In this document: piece after piece, positions 26,511 through 35,989 of the stretch
How positions within the stretch are numbered: the stretch's first letter is position 1
Layout: every line of letters begins with the position of its first letter
From: Fimbriimonadales bacterium
Lineage (GTDB): Bacteria > Armatimonadota > Fimbriimonadia > Fimbriimonadales > ATM1
DNA: 64,000 nt
Assembly (NCBI GenBank): GCA_026129745.1
Contig: JAHCHL010000013.1
Span: forward strand, 38,745-102,744
Direction: 5' to 3'
Translations under genes and position numbers: made by a program
Notes under the pieces: model-generated
Databases searched by the model: none
What the model saw: the letters and a program-made list of their open reading frames with translations, nothing else
What the model was told of the DNA's origin: nothing

Positions 26511-27751
26511 CCTGAGACTGACCTTCCCGATTTGGAAGCAGTAATTGTAAACATTGATAAAATCAGTCCAGTTGTCACAGCAACGGCACAGAATATGAAT
26601 GGCAAAAAGTTGTCGATGTCGAATAGTTTTCCGCCGATGAGCAAACCAATAATCGCTCCAAAACCCTGGACGCTCATGACCGCTCCCAAGTAAGAGCCAG
26701 ACTTCTGTGGATTGATCGCGCTCACGGTTGCATACCATGCTGGAAGTGCAAGTAGAAAGCCAATTCCCACCAGCAAACTTGCTCCACCAACTACCAAAGG
26801 CGATCGAAAGATCTCTAACCAATCACCAAACGCTACAAACCAGATTCCGATTGCGCAAAGCGTGAGGCCTATTCTTACGGCTTTGTCTCTTCCCATGCGC
26901 TCACCCCACGCTCCCATCGGCCAACTCAAAAATGCCATGGCGAGTGCCGCGGGCAGAACCAGAAGCCCAAACTGCTCTTCATTCAATTTGTATGTGTTCT
27001 GGGCAAACAGCTTGACAATCGCCATTGGCAAGCCGACTCCTATGAAAAGCACTAAGGCTGTAATTAGAATCATTGGAATGGTCTTGAAACACACGATAAG
27101 GTCTTGCAATGCGTGTCCATCGTGCCTACATTCTTCTATTCCATCGCGCTTTTTCTGACGCCTCACAAAGTAGTAGGCAGTTAATGCTGCAACGACGAAC
27201 AGGCAAGATGCGAGATAAAAGCTTGCGTCCAGGTTATCGGTTCGCACATTTACGATACCGCCTAATGGCAATCCGAGCGCGACTCCAACCATGAAGCATC
27301 CATTGAGCATTGCCAACGCTTTACCTTTCTCATTCTCCTCGACCGCTTCTGCAACCGATGCGTAGGCAGAAGGCCATAGCATTGCCGCGGCAATCCCGTC
27401 GATAACTCTCAGTCCCAGGATCGCTAACATCGCGCCGTTGCCCCATGACGCCGGCGTCCAAACGGTTAGCAGCGGCGTGAAGATGAGGATGCATGGCGCG
27501 GCTATTAAGAATGGTCTGCGTCCAAGCTTGTCGGCCAGAGCGCCTGCATAAGACTTGAACAGCGCTTCGGACAGTAAGAATGCGCCAAGGGCGAGGCTAA
27601 CTGAAAGAGCAGTGAACCCCCGGCCAAATGTAAGATACACGGGCATTGCTGAGATGTTTAGAACTGCGATGCCAAGTTCAGCACAAAATGCGATCGCCAG
27701 CAGCCCAAAGACTTCCGGGCGCAACAAAAGGGGCTTCTTGCGATCCATCAC
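26504..27751 (-). CDS. Major facilitator superfamily transporter
   Basis: 415 residues with about 12 hydrophobic segments. The loop after helix 2 has the MFS motif A as GALADKLGRRP (about residue 70-80), and a related GAWGERMGRDKAVR lies in the second half, the usual internal duplication. Drug/metabolite efflux or sugar transport are both possible; nothing in the sequence decides the substrate. Its 3' end overlaps the cytochrome gene on the other strand by 7 bases. It lies downstream of the ribosomal cluster on the same strand, separated by a strong hairpin, so it probably has its own promoter. Confidence 0.9.
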   Translation of the reverse strand: MMDRKKPLLLRPEVFGLLAIAFCAELGIAVLNISAMPVYLTFGRGFTALSVSLALGAFLLSEALFKSYAGALADKLGRRPFLIAAPCILIFTPLLTVWTPASWGNGAMLAILGLRVIDGIAAAMLWPSAYASVAEAVEENEKGKALAMLNGCFMVGVALGLPLGGIVNVRTDNLDASFYLASCLFVVAALTAYYFVRRQKKRDGIEECRHDGHALQDLIVCFKTIPMILITALVLFIGVGLPMAIVKLFAQNTYKLNEEQFGLLVLPAALAMAFLSWPMGAWGERMGRDKAVRIGLTLCAIGIWFVAFGDWLEIFRSPLVVGGASLLVGIGFLLALPAWYATVSAINPQKSGSYLGAVMSVQGFGAIIGLLIGGKLFDIDNFLPFIFCAVAVTTGLILSMFTITASKSGRSVSGQ

Positions 27752-27764
27752 TTTCTAAGAGACG

Positions 27765-27800
27765 TTGGGCGCGGACCCGGCAGACCAGGTTCGCGCCCAA
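27765..27800. terminator. Long hairpin after the ribosomal supercluster
   Basis: Arms 27765-27777 (ttgggcgcggacc) and 27788-27800 (ggttcgcgcccaa) form a 13-pair stem with one G-T pair and a 10-base loop. It follows rpsI by 27 bases on the minus strand. There is no U-run, so it is either a weak terminator or an RNA-stabilising end structure. Confidence 0.55.
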
Positions 27801-27827
27801 ACAGAATCCAATGTCTGGACTTTCAGA

Positions 27828-28217
27828 TCAGCGTTTGACAAACTGGAAGCCACGCCTAGCTCGCTTCCTGCCGTACTTCTTTCGTTCTTTTACACGTGGG
27901 TCCCGAGTGAGGAATCCTGTTCGTCTCAGCGGAGTCCTCAAGTCTGGGGCCATCTCCAACACAGCCTTAGCAATTCCGAGCCGGATTGCACCAGCCTGCC
28001 CTGCAATGCCCCCTCCATGGCAGATCGCTTTCACATCCACTTTGCCGTCAAGACCAACTTGCCTAAGTGGACCCTCGACCATCATTGAGAGCACCTGACG
28101 CCCGAGGTACTGTGACATTGGCCTTCCGTTGATCTCAATATTGCCACTTCCGGAGGTCAGCCACACCCGTGCAATTGCGTTCTTCCGTTTGCCTGTTGCG
28201 TAGTACTGTTCAGCCAT
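27828..28217 (-). CDS. rpsI: Ribosomal protein uS9
   Basis: 129 residues, the usual size. The N-terminus YYATGKRKNAIARVWL and the basic C-terminal tail ending KYGRKRARRGFQFVKR are diagnostic; the tail reaches the P-site tRNA in the 30S subunit. The gene starts directly at the rplM stop (28218), as in most bacteria where rplM-rpsI form a pair. It is the last gene of the supercluster here, followed by a hairpin. Confidence 0.98.
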   Translation of the reverse strand: MAEQYYATGKRKNAIARVWLTSGSGNIEINGRPMSQYLGRQVLSMMVEGPLRQVGLDGKVDVKAICHGGGIAGQAGAIRLGIAKAVLEMAPDLRTPLRRTGFLTRDPRVKERKKYGRKRARRGFQFVKR

Positions 28218-28676
28218 TTAGTCTCGAACCTCCAAGACTTCGGGGTTTTGCGCCGAGTGGGGATGATCGGGACCAGGATAGACTTTAAGCTTTCGATAGA
28301 CCTGCCTGCCCAAAGTATGCTTCGGCAGCATCCCCCATATTGCTTTTCGAATCAACCTTTCTGGATTTGTCTTGAGGAGTTTCCCACGGCTGATGCTTTT
28401 GATTCCACCGGGATACAGTGAGTGCCAATAGACAAGCTCATCCTTCTTATTGCCGGTCAATACTGCCTTGTCTGCATTGATGACGATCACATGATCGCCA
28501 ACGTCGGCGTTGTATGCAAACGTGGGCTTGTGTTTGCCGCGCAATACTCTTGCTACGGCGGACGCCAAACGACCAACGGGTTGGTTGGTGGCATCGACCA
28601 CGAACCATTTCCGCTCTATTTCTTTAGGTTTTACGGCAAATGTGCCCATATTCTTTCTCTTCTTATTCTTACTCAT
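28218..28676 (-). CDS. rplM: Ribosomal protein uL13
   Basis: About 152 residues from the ATG at 28676, which overlaps the truA stop (ATGA). The conserved core begins GTFAVKPKEIERKWFVVDA, and an ATG at 28649 would give the normal short N-terminus, so the first nine residues (SKNKKRKN) may be an extension or not translated. GDHVIVINADKAVLTG and MLPKHTLGRQVYRKL are typical of uL13, which binds 23S rRNA early in 50S assembly. It is followed directly by rpsI. Confidence 0.96.
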   Translation of the reverse strand: MSKNKKRKNMGTFAVKPKEIERKWFVVDATNQPVGRLASAVARVLRGKHKPTFAYNADVGDHVIVINADKAVLTGNKKDELVYWHSLYPGGIKSISRGKLLKTNPERLIRKAIWGMLPKHTLGRQVYRKLKVYPGPDHPHSAQNPEVLEVRD

Positions 28677-29464
28677 TGGCATTCGCTGCCATCGTTGTCC
28701 AGTCTCAAATCTCTGAGCTTTCTTCCATAATGCACCCGCATAAGCGTTAGACCTTTGGCCGGCAACACGACCGGCAGCTGCTGGCTTGCCCGTGCACTCG
28801 TCTTCAGCAACCGTGCAATACTTTCTTCACTTCGATGCCCACGACCCACTTCGAAGAGTCCTCCACTAATCCGCCGGACCATTCCTCGAATAAATGCATT
28901 TGCCTCAAGCTTTATCTCCAACTGATTGCCCTTGCGAACTATCTCCGCCACGAGAATCCTTCTAACGGCATTCTTGACGTTCTCCAGTTCTTCTCCAAAG
29001 GCTCTGAAGTCGTGTTCACCGATCAGGAGTTTCGCAGCCGCCTGCATTCTAGCCAAATCGAGTTGCCGACCGCCCTCGAAAACATATCGGCTCTTCATGG
29101 GTTCGACTTTGTCAACCTCCGAGATCGTATAGCGATACGTCCGGCTTCGCGCAAAGAATCGGGAGTGAAAGTCCATATTAGCTGCCGAGGACTTGACCAC
29201 TCGAATGTCAATGGGTGCAACTCTGTTTATGATTTGCGCCCACTTCGCTGGCTCGATCGGTAGGCTTGTCGCAAAGTCTGCAACCTGCCCCAATGCGTGC
29301 GCTCCGGAGTCAGTTCGGCTTGCGCCTCTCAGCTCTACCGTTTCACCGGTTGCCCGATAGATACATTCTTTCAAGGTGCCTTGGACTGAACGCTGTTCTT
29401 TTTGCGCAGCCCATCCGCAAAAATCGGTTCCATCGTATTGTACGATGAGTTTGATTCTCTTCAA
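28673..29464 (-). CDS. truA: tRNA pseudouridine(38-40) synthase
   Basis: 263 residues from a TTG at 29464, placed right after the rplQ stop codon. The catalytic Asp is in GASRTDSGAHALGQVADF, and YDGTDFCGWAAQ opens the fold. RGMVRRISGGLFEVGRG near residue 205 is the other conserved block. It converts uridines 38-40 in the anticodon arm of tRNAs to pseudouridine. The rplQ-truA-rplM-rpsI order is common in several bacterial phyla, which supports one transcript. Confidence 0.95.
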   Translation of the reverse strand: MKRIKLIVQYDGTDFCGWAAQKEQRSVQGTLKECIYRATGETVELRGASRTDSGAHALGQVADFATSLPIEPAKWAQIINRVAPIDIRVVKSSAANMDFHSRFFARSRTYRYTISEVDKVEPMKSRYVFEGGRQLDLARMQAAAKLLIGEHDFRAFGEELENVKNAVRRILVAEIVRKGNQLEIKLEANAFIRGMVRRISGGLFEVGRGHRSEESIARLLKTSARASQQLPVVLPAKGLTLMRVHYGRKLRDLRLDNDGSECQ

Positions 29465-29896
29465 TTAGTCTACAAGTTCGATGACTGCTGTCGGCGCTCC
29501 GTCTCCTCTTCTCGTTCCCGTTTTGGTGATTCGGGTGTAGCCGCCTGGTCTGTCCTTGAACCTCGGACCCAAATTATCGAAGAGATGCTTGACCAAATCC
29601 TCACCATTGAGTAGAGACCTTTCCGCCACTTGCTCAGAAGTGAGGCCGATTTTTCTCATAGCAGGAGATGCCGAACTGTGACCAACGAGGATTCGTCTTG
29701 CGCGGCGTCGTCCGTCGAGCGTGTCTTTCTTTGCCAATGTAATCAATGGCTCCACGACTCTCCGCAACTCTTTTGCGCGTCCTTCTGTTGTGCGAACGTA
29801 TCCGTGCCTGATGAGTTGGCGAGCAAGATTGCTTAGGAGAGCGCTTCGCTGATCTCCTGGCAAACCGAGCTTTCTTCGATCCACTTTGTGCCGCAT
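29465..29896 (-). CDS. rplQ: Ribosomal protein bL17
   Basis: 143 residues, slightly longer than the E. coli protein. MRHKVDRRKLGLPGDQRSALLSNL is the bL17 N-terminal signature in full, and TRITKTGTRRGDGAPTAVIEL the C-terminal one. It sits on the outer face of the 50S subunit near the exit tunnel. The start is five bases after the rpoA stop codon, the normal rpoA-rplQ pairing. Confidence 0.98.
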   Translation of the reverse strand: MRHKVDRRKLGLPGDQRSALLSNLARQLIRHGYVRTTEGRAKELRRVVEPLITLAKKDTLDGRRRARRILVGHSSASPAMRKIGLTSEQVAERSLLNGEDLVKHLFDNLGPRFKDRPGGYTRITKTGTRRGDGAPTAVIELVD

Positions 29897-29901
29897 TTCA
29901 G

Positions 29902-30897
29902 TTACAGATCCTCATCATCTTCGTCTTCGTCGTCAAAGGCATCGATTCTGCCGATTCCCTTGCCAACTTTCATCTGATAGCCGCGCTCATTTAGTTTGTC
30001 GCGGACCTCATCGAGTGCCTTCTTGCCAAAGCCCCTGATCGCCAGAAGCTCGCTCTCTGTGTACTGTAAAATATCTCGCAACGTTTCGACGTTCGCACGC
30101 CGAAGACAATTGAAAGTCCTCTGGCTGAACTCCATTTCTTCTACACGAATCTCCGGTACACCGTCAAGTTCCGGCATTTCGTCATCTTCGTCGTTAAGTC
30201 CTAAGTCCATGCCGTCGGTTGTAAGCGCGAAGAACATCTTCACATACTTGTCAAGGATCTCTGCCGAGTGAGTAACCGCTTCGTTTGGCGACATTGCACC
30301 CGTCGTCCACACTTCCAACGTCAACCGCTCGTAGTCCGTTCTCTGGCCAACGCGAGTTGCTTCGACTGTGTAGTTGACCTTTCTGACGGGGGTGAACTGC
30401 GAACCCATCGTAATCAATCCGATCGTGCCCTTGTATTTCTCGTGTCGATTCGGCATCACGTAGCCGGTTCCCCAGCCCACGAACAATTCTGCATAAAGGC
30501 TCGCCTTGGGGTCAGATATTGTGCAGAGATAGCACTCGGGATTCGTTATCTCAACATCTGGTGGGCACTGAATGTCGGCACCGGTAACAACACCTTTGCC
30601 CTTTACGTCAATAACAAGTTCGAAATCCTCATCAGGGGGTCTATCTCGATTGACCTTGATTGCAAGGTCTCGCAGGTTGAGCAACAATTCATTCATGTCC
30701 TCCTTGACCCCTGGAATTGGCGCAAACTCATGGAGGACCTTCTCAACGCGTACAGCCGTGACTGCGGCTCCCGGTATGGAACCGAGCAACATTCGCCGAA
30801 GTGCATTGCCAATCGTTTGCCCGTATCCACGCTCAAGCGGGGCAAGAACAAACTTACCGTATGTTTCAGTTAATTCGAGTGTTTGGACTTGTGCCAT
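29902..30897 (-). CDS. rpoA: RNA polymerase alpha subunit
   Basis: 331 residues, full length. The N-terminal domain carries LAPLERGYGQTIGNALRRML, which forms the alpha dimer and binds beta/beta'. The linker near 230-250 is very acidic (LNDEDDEMPELDG). The C-terminal domain has TFNCLRRANVETLRDILQYTE and GFGKKALDEVRDKLNERGY, the DNA- and activator-binding helices. The last residues are an acidic tail. It follows rpsD by three bases, the canonical alpha operon order rpsM-rpsK-rpsD-rpoA-rplQ. Confidence 0.98.
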   Translation of the reverse strand: MAQVQTLELTETYGKFVLAPLERGYGQTIGNALRRMLLGSIPGAAVTAVRVEKVLHEFAPIPGVKEDMNELLLNLRDLAIKVNRDRPPDEDFELVIDVKGKGVVTGADIQCPPDVEITNPECYLCTISDPKASLYAELFVGWGTGYVMPNRHEKYKGTIGLITMGSQFTPVRKVNYTVEATRVGQRTDYERLTLEVWTTGAMSPNEAVTHSAEILDKYVKMFFALTTDGMDLGLNDEDDEMPELDGVPEIRVEEMEFSQRTFNCLRRANVETLRDILQYTESELLAIRGFGKKALDEVRDKLNERGYQMKVGKGIGRIDAFDDEDEDDEDL

Positions 30898-30900
30898 TGG

Positions 30901-31539
30901 TTACCTTGTGTAGAACTCAACAATGAGTTGTTCATTGACTTCTGCATCTATCTCGCCGCGCGTTGGCGCACGCAAGACTTTTGCTTCATAAGTCTGCGTA
31001 TCCATTGATAGCCATGCAGGCAAAGTTGTGTTGTTGACACGTTCAACTGCACCTTTAGCAAAGCTTGTTTCTCTCTTGCTTTCATGCAGTCCAATGGTGT
31101 CACCTGGCCTCAATTGGAAGCTGGGTACATTTACCCGTTTGCCGTTGACCGTAAAGAATCTGTGGCTGACCACTTGCCGAGCCATGCCCCTGCTCGAAGC
31201 CCAGCCCAATCGGAAGATCACATTGTCGAGCCGCATTTCAAGCAATTGGAGCATGTTCTCGCCTGTGACTCCACGACGCCTGGTAGCTTCAGTCATGTAG
31301 TCTGAGAATTGGCCCTCGCGAAGTTGGTACATTCGCTTGAGCTTTTGCTTTTCCAACAACTGTTCGCCGTATTCGGTCACCTTCCGGCGCATGGCGTCGT
31401 CGCCATGCTGTCCCGGCGGCTTCTTTCGCGACTCTTTCTCCATCGCGCACTTACGCGTGAAACATCGCTCTCCCTTAAGGAACAACTTCTGGCCGGCTCT
31501 GCGGCAGTATCGGCAACGGGATTCCCAAGTGACTGACAT
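30901..31539 (-). CDS. rpsD: Ribosomal protein uS4, zinc-ribbon type
   Basis: 212 residues. The N-terminus has a CxxC plus CxxxxC zinc site (Cys9, Cys12, Cys26, Cys31), so this is the C+ form. RLDNVIFRLGWASSRGMARQ and HRFFTVNGKRVNVPSFQLRPG are the S4 RNA-binding domain. uS4 starts 16S rRNA folding and in E. coli represses its own operon by binding the leader RNA of the alpha operon; whether this holds here cannot be told. Confidence 0.98.
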   Translation of the reverse strand: MSVTWESRCRYCRRAGQKLFLKGERCFTRKCAMEKESRKKPPGQHGDDAMRRKVTEYGEQLLEKQKLKRMYQLREGQFSDYMTEATRRRGVTGENMLQLLEMRLDNVIFRLGWASSRGMARQVVSHRFFTVNGKRVNVPSFQLRPGDTIGLHESKRETSFAKGAVERVNNTTLPAWLSMDTQTYEAKVLRAPTRGEIDAEVNEQLIVEFYTR

Positions 31540-31552
31540 TTAGCTTCCTTTA

Positions 31553-31945
31553 TTACACCCTTCGCTTCTTTGGAGGTCTGCAACCGTTGTGGGGTAGCGG
31601 CGTGACATCTCGAATTGAAACAACATCGAGGCCACTTGCCTGCAACGCTCGGATTGCGGTTTCCCTTCCGCCTCCTGGACCTTGAACCCAGATATCGAGC
31701 CTCTTAACCCCATAGTCTTGTGAGCGCTTGGCGCAATCTTCCGCCGCCACTTGGGCGGCAAATGGAGTGCCTTTCCTGCTGCCTTTGAAGTTGACTCTTC
31801 CGGCGCTGGACCAGCACAGGACGTTGCCTTGCTTGTCCGTAATTGTGACGATCGTGTTGTTGAAAGTCGACTTGATATGAGCGACTCCATGCAACACTTG
31901 CCGCGCTTGCTTTTGCTTTTGTTTTCCCGTTTGCTTTCGCGCCAT
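31553..31945 (-). CDS. rpsK: Ribosomal protein uS11
   Basis: 130 residues. [21 protein letters not shown] near residue 27 and the C-terminal [17 protein letters not shown] are diagnostic. It forms part of the platform of the 30S subunit and contacts the mRNA path at the E site. Ten to fifteen bases separate it from rpsM and rpsD, in the standard order. Confidence 0.98.
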   Translation of the reverse strand: MARKQTGKQKQKQARQVLHGVAHIKSTFNNTIVTITDKQGNVLCWSSAGRVNFKGSRKGTPFAAQVAAEDCAKRSQDYGVKRLDIWVQGPGGGRETAIRALQASGLDVVSIRDVTPLPHNGCRPPKKRRV

Positions 31946-31960
31946 TGAGTGATTCGATCC

Positions 31961-32338
31961 TTACTTCGTAGCCTTCTTCTTGCCAGCGACCGTCTTCGGC
32001 TTGCCCTTCCTAGTTCTGGCGTTATGTCGAGTGTTCTGGCCCCGCACAGGGAGTCCTCGGCGATGTCTTAGCCCCCGGTAACATCCAATCTCCATGAGCC
32101 TACGCACGTTTCCTTGGACTTCACGCTTCAAATCGCCTTCTACCTGATAGTCCCTCTCGATGATCTCGCGCAAGTGAGCCACGTCTTGATCGGACAAATC
32201 CCGCATTTTCCGGGTCGGATCAACTCCCGCCCTCTCACAGATTAGCCGCGCCGACATGAGCCCGATTCCGTATATGTACGGAAGTGCGTACTCAACCTTC
32301 TTGTCTCTCGGCAAATCGACACCAGCAATACGAGCCAA
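31961..32338 (-). CDS. rpsM: Ribosomal protein uS13
   Basis: 125 residues. It begins [24 protein letters not shown] and has [15 protein letters not shown] and the C-terminal [21 protein letters not shown] block. uS13 sits in the head of the 30S subunit and forms bridges to the 50S subunit. It is preceded by rpmJ (11-base gap), as in most bacteria. Confidence 0.98.
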   Translation of the reverse strand: MARIAGVDLPRDKKVEYALPYIYGIGLMSARLICERAGVDPTRKMRDLSDQDVAHLREIIERDYQVEGDLKREVQGNVRRLMEIGCYRGLRHRRGLPVRGQNTRHNARTRKGKPKTVAGKKKATK

Positions 32339-32349
32339 ATCCTATCCTC

Positions 32350-32463
32350 CTACCCTTGCCTCTGCTTGTGTTTGGGGTTGACGCAAAGCACCCTCACCAC
32401 GCCCTTTCGGCGGATGATTTTGCACTTCTCGCACATTTTCTTGACACTTGCTCGAACCTTCAT
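32350..32463 (-). CDS. rpmJ: Ribosomal protein bL36, zinc type
   Basis: A short gene of 37 codons on the minus strand, read directly from the sequence: start ATG at 32463, stop TAG at 32352-32350. The product begins [14 protein letters not shown] and ends [10 protein letters not shown]. Cys11, Cys14, Cys27 and His32 form the zinc site of the C+ form. It is placed between infA and rpsM, the normal infA-rpmJ-rpsM-rpsK order. AGGA lies 9 bases before the start. Confidence 0.96.
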   Translation of the reverse strand: MKVRASVKKMCEKCKIIRRKGVVRVLCVNPKHKQRQG

Positions 32464-32501
32464 TTCGTCTTTCCTAGCGAGGGTCCCGGCGACGGAAACG
32501 C

Positions 32502-32532
32502 CTGCCGGCGGCTGCGTCCGTCCGGCAGACGC
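32502..32532. other. GC-rich hairpin between infA and rpmJ
   Basis: CTGCCGG (32502-32508) pairs with CCGGCAG (32522-32528). An alternative stem GCGTC/GACGC (32514-32518 with 32528-32532) overlaps it, so the two exclude each other. It lies in the 130-base infA-rpmJ spacer, unusually long for this cluster. It may be a processing or attenuation element. Confidence 0.4.
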
Positions 32533-32593
32533 AAGAGCGGAGTATACCCCTGGCTATGGGCGTGAATCAACCTTGGCACCACCTTGGACCTGC

Positions 32594-32842
32594 CTATTTG
32601 TACCGGTAAGTGATCCTCCCTCTGCTTAGGTCGTAAGGCGTGAGTTCCACCTTGACCTTGTCGCCAGGCAGAATCCTTATGTAGTACATTCGCATCTTCC
32701 CGCTGATATGGGCGATGATTTCGTTGCCCGTCTCGAGCTTCACCCTGAACGAGGCTCCTGGGAGGCGTTCCAGCACCGTCCCTTCGACTTCGAGGCCTCG
32801 CTCCTTATCGCTTGTCTTGATCTTTCTGTGCTTTTCAGGCAT
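32594..32842 (-). CDS. infA: Translation initiation factor IF-1
   Basis: 82 residues from the ATG at 32842, six bases after AAGGAGG; the GTG at 32848 lies within the Shine-Dalgarno site and is unlikely. The S1-like OB fold reads [21 protein letters not shown], then [22 protein letters not shown] and [16 protein letters not shown]. About ten residues ([15 protein letters not shown]) precede the usual start of the core, a longer N-terminus than in E. coli. IF-1 blocks the A site during initiation. It overlaps the end of map. Confidence 0.96.
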   Translation of the reverse strand: MPEKHRKIKTSDKERGLEVEGTVLERLPGASFRVKLETGNEIIAHISGKMRMYYIRILPGDKVKVELTPYDLSRGRITYRYK

Positions 32843-33605
32843 CGGCACCTCCTTCTTGGTCCCATTGCGTTAGGATTTCCGGTCCGTTTTCTGTAACCAG
32901 AATGGTGTGTTCAAAGTGAGCTGAGAGGCTTCCGTCCGCGGTGACGACCGTCCAATGGTCGTCCAGAGTGTTCACACGGTGCCTTCCGACACAGACCATT
33001 GGTTCGATACAGAACGTCATACCTGCCCGCAGACTTGGACCTGTTCCAAGCTTCCCGAAGTTCGGAACAGATGGGTCTTCGTGGAGGTCACGACCGATCC
33101 CGTGCCCCGTTAAATCCCTGACGACTGAATATCCGTTTTGCTCGACATAGGACTGGATCGTGTGGCTGATATCGCCAATTCGCCTTCCAGGTTTGGCTTG
33201 AGCTATTCCTTGATTGAGGCTTTCCCTTGAGATGCTCAACAGCCTTTTGGCTTCTGTGCTGATCTCACCAACTGGGAAGGTCCAAGCATGGTCGGTATGA
33301 AATCCGTTCTTGTATGCCCCTATGTCCAATGAGACGATGTCCCCCTCCTTGAGCATTCTTCCAGACGGAATGCCATGGACAACTTCCTCGTTTACCGAAA
33401 TGCAGACCGCAGCCGGGTACCCTCGATAGCCCTTGAACGACGGTATCGCTCCGTATTCTGACAGGACCTCCTCACCTATGACATCGATTTCAGCCGTAGT
33501 TATTCCTGGCCGCAGGCTGTCAGCCATTCTTACCATTGCAGCCGCCGCCGCCCGGCCACAATCCCGCATTAGTTGGGCTTCCGGCGGCTTCTTAAGAACT
33601 ATCAC
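32835..33605 (-). CDS. map: Methionine aminopeptidase type I
   Basis: 256 residues from a GTG at 33605 that overlaps the adk stop (GTGA). The metal ligands are all visible: Asp in [10 protein letters not shown], Asp in [11 protein letters not shown], His in [14 protein letters not shown], Glu in CIEPM and Glu in [10 protein letters not shown]. It removes the N-terminal Met of nascent proteins. The secY-adk-map-infA order is widely conserved, and this copy follows it. There is no zinc-finger extension. Confidence 0.96.
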   Translation of the reverse strand: MIVLKKPPEAQLMRDCGRAAAAAMVRMADSLRPGITTAEIDVIGEEVLSEYGAIPSFKGYRGYPAAVCISVNEEVVHGIPSGRMLKEGDIVSLDIGAYKNGFHTDHAWTFPVGEISTEAKRLLSISRESLNQGIAQAKPGRRIGDISHTIQSYVEQNGYSVVRDLTGHGIGRDLHEDPSVPNFGKLGTGPSLRAGMTFCIEPMVCVGRHRVNTLDDHWTVVTADGSLSAHFEHTILVTENGPEILTQWDQEGGADA

Positions 33606-34255
33606 TTCCCTAACGCTTCCTCAATTCGCGCGTAGACTGTTTCTACGTCACCTGTGGCGTCGATTTCCATGACGATGCCTCGACTACGATAATACTCAAG
33701 GAGTGGAGCAGTGCTCTCTTCGTAGACCTCGAGGCGCTTTCTCACCGCTTCGGGCTGATCATCCTCCCTTACAATCAACGGCGTCGAACAGACGTCGCAC
33801 AATCCGGCCTCCCGTGGCGGATTGGCTGACTCATGATAAACGGACTTGCAATTTGGACAGATGAGACGCCCCGCTATTCGTTCAATGACTACAGAGGGCG
33901 CAGCGGCCAAAGCCAGGACTGCATCCAACGCAAGTCCTGCCTCTGAAAGCTTCTTATCTAGGGCCTGCGCTTGTGGCACAGTCCTGGGAAATCCGTCGAG
34001 CAGAAATCCGCTCGACAATTCAGTCGATTTAAGTCTCTCTGCGACGACCTCGATGATCACGTCATCTGGAACAAGTTCGCCTCTGCTCATATAGTCGGCA
34101 GCTTTAGATCCCAAATCGCTCTTGTCTGCAACAGCGCTTCGCAACATGTCTCCTGTTGCGAGAATTGGGAGTCTGCGACGCAAGGAAATTAGCTTGGCTT
34201 GAGTGCCTTTGCCAACGCCTGGAGGCCCAACCATCACGAGTCGGCGAACCGGCAT
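33602..34255 (-). CDS. adk: Adenylate kinase, zinc-LID type
   Basis: 217 residues, the long bacterial form. The Walker A motif is VGPPGVGKGTQAKL (residues 9-22). The LID has CPNCKSVYH and CDVCSTPL, so four cysteines bind zinc. DGFPRTVPQAQAL is the AMP-binding site. It interconverts ATP+AMP and 2 ADP. The start codon is one base after the secY stop, so they are translationally coupled. Confidence 0.97.
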   Translation of the reverse strand: MPVRRLVMVGPPGVGKGTQAKLISLRRRLPILATGDMLRSAVADKSDLGSKAADYMSRGELVPDDVIIEVVAERLKSTELSSGFLLDGFPRTVPQAQALDKKLSEAGLALDAVLALAAAPSVVIERIAGRLICPNCKSVYHESANPPREAGLCDVCSTPLIVREDDQPEAVRKRLEVYEESTAPLLEYYRSRGIVMEIDATGDVETVYARIEEALGK

Positions 34256-34256
34256 C

Positions 34257-35555
34257 CTACTTTGCGTATCCTCGCATGATTAGATTGGCTTCGATCTGCC
34301 TCATGAGATCAAGGACAACGCTTACAATGATGAGCAGCGACGTGCCGCCAATGAATCCGAATTGTTGGATCCCTGTGATCTGCGGAACCCAGAATGGCAC
34401 AAGCGACACGAACGCAAGAAATGCCGCTCCGACAAACGTAATTCGAGAAATCACGCCGTCGAGAAATTTCTCCGTTTGCTGGCCTTGCCTGATACCGGGA
34501 ATGTAGGCGCCGCTTCGTTTCAGTTGGTTGGCAATGTCTTCGACATTGAACTGAATCGCCGTGTAGAAGTAAGTGAAGAAGAAAATCATGATTGCGAACA
34601 CAAAGGTTCCAACTAAAGACTTCCAAACGAAAGCTCCGCCACCGGTAGGAGTCGTAAAGCCGGCAACTTCGGTCCAGAAAGTGTTCCAAGGGTTTCCAGC
34701 TGGCGCAAAAGTTGCGAATTGGCTTGGCAAGAAGATCAAGGCCATCGCAAAAATGATCGGGATGACACCTGCTGCATTGACAGGGATTGGAAGGTATGAA
34801 GCTTGTCCACCAGCAACCATGCGTCCGCCGACATTCCGACGCATATGCTGGATTGCAATTCTGCGCTGAGCTTGCGTGAAGTACACGATGAACATCGTCA
34901 TCGCCAAGAACAACACGACAAGCAATGCGACTCCAATTCCTTTCCCGGCAGAAGCTTCTTGCGCAAGTAACGCAATTTGAAGAGGAAATGACACGACGAT
35001 TCCGGCGAAAATCATCAATGAGACGCCTTGTCCAATGCCCTTCTCCTGAATTTGCTCGCCAAGCCACAGCACCATCATCGCACCTGCTACCCAAGTTGCG
35101 ACAATGAGGATTCTGTCCATGAGAGGAATTGGCACTCCGAACATGGCCATGAACCCGAAACCTTGAACAACACAAAGAACTAGCGTGAGTATTCGCGTCC
35201 TTTGGGCTCGCTTCATGCGCTCATACTGGCCACCTTCTGCCATATCCTTCTTCCATTGCGGGATAGCAACAGTCATAAGCTGCATGATGATCGACGACGT
35301 AATGTATGGATTGAGCCCTAAAGCAAAAATCGATACTCGACCAAGTGCTCCGCCGCCGATTGAGTTCAGAAATTGAATGAAGCCTCGGTCTTCTTTAAGC
35401 CTTTGAAAAATAGCATCCCGCACTTCATCGGAAGCGAAAGGAACTTGAATGTGTAGTCCAATGACAAAGACCCCGAACATGAAGAATATGAACAGGATGC
35501 GTTGCCTGAGTTCAGGTTCGGCCCAGGCGGCCTTAATGGTGTCCGCAAGCCTCAC
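34257..35555 (-). CDS. secY: Preprotein translocase subunit SecY
   Basis: 432 residues with ten hydrophobic segments. Landmarks are [10 protein letters not shown] near the plug, [43 protein letters not shown] basic loops, and the C-terminal [22 protein letters not shown]. SecY forms the membrane channel for exported proteins. It starts with GTG at 35555, overlapping the rplO stop as GTGA, the usual rplO-secY coupling in the spc operon. Confidence 0.97.
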   Translation of the reverse strand: MRLADTIKAAWAEPELRQRILFIFFMFGVFVIGLHIQVPFASDEVRDAIFQRLKEDRGFIQFLNSIGGGALGRVSIFALGLNPYITSSIIMQLMTVAIPQWKKDMAEGGQYERMKRAQRTRILTLVLCVVQGFGFMAMFGVPIPLMDRILIVATWVAGAMMVLWLGEQIQEKGIGQGVSLMIFAGIVVSFPLQIALLAQEASAGKGIGVALLVVLFLAMTMFIVYFTQAQRRIAIQHMRRNVGGRMVAGGQASYLPIPVNAAGVIPIIFAMALIFLPSQFATFAPAGNPWNTFWTEVAGFTTPTGGGAFVWKSLVGTFVFAIMIFFFTYFYTAIQFNVEDIANQLKRSGAYIPGIRQGQQTEKFLDGVISRITFVGAAFLAFVSLVPFWVPQITGIQQFGFIGGTSLLIIVSVVLDLMRQIEANLIMRGYAK

Positions 35556-35989
35556 AGGCGAGTGACCTCTCCTCCTGCGCTCTTTATCTTCTCTTCTGCA
35601 GCCTTACTGAACGCGCTCGCGGAAACTTTCAATTTCTTGTTGAGCTCGCCGAAGCCAAGGATCTTTAGGCCGTCTTTTGTGTTTCCGATTAGACCTTGCT
35701 TAACAAGTGCCTCAAGCGTGACGACGTCACCATCCTTGAACTTCTCCTCGAGCATGCCCACATTGATGACTGCGTACTCCTTGTGATTGATGTTCCGGAA
35801 TCCCTTTTTGACTGGCAGTCGACGGTGAATTGGCGTCTGACCGCCCTCAAAGCCTGGGTGGATACTCGTCCGAGACTTTTGGCCTTTCGAACCTCTGCCG
35901 CAAGTCTTGCCGCTACCACTACCTATACCTCGGCCAACTCTCCGTGTTCGCTTTTTGCTGCCTTCTTGCGGCTTGAGTTCATGAAGCAT
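35552..35989 (-). CDS. rplO: Ribosomal protein uL15
   Basis: 145 residues from the ATG at 35989, with GGAGG eight bases upstream; the open frame runs further upstream to 36067 but this overlaps rpmD and gives a foreign N-terminus. The start [21 protein letters not shown] and [18 protein letters not shown] are typical of uL15, which binds 23S rRNA late in assembly. It overlaps the end of rpmD by 11 bases. Confidence 0.97.
   Translation of the reverse strand: MLHELKPQEGSKKRTRRVGRGIGSGSGKTCGRGSKGQKSRTSIHPGFEGGQTPIHRRLPVKKGFRNINHKEYAVINVGMLEEKFKDGDVVTLEALVKQGLIGNTKDGLKILGFGELNKKLKVSASAFSKAAEEKIKSAGGEVTRL

Noticed and set aside
30268..30873. Plus-strand open frame of 201 codons opposite rpoA
   Set aside because: Antisense of rpoA, which is certain; no motif or start signal.
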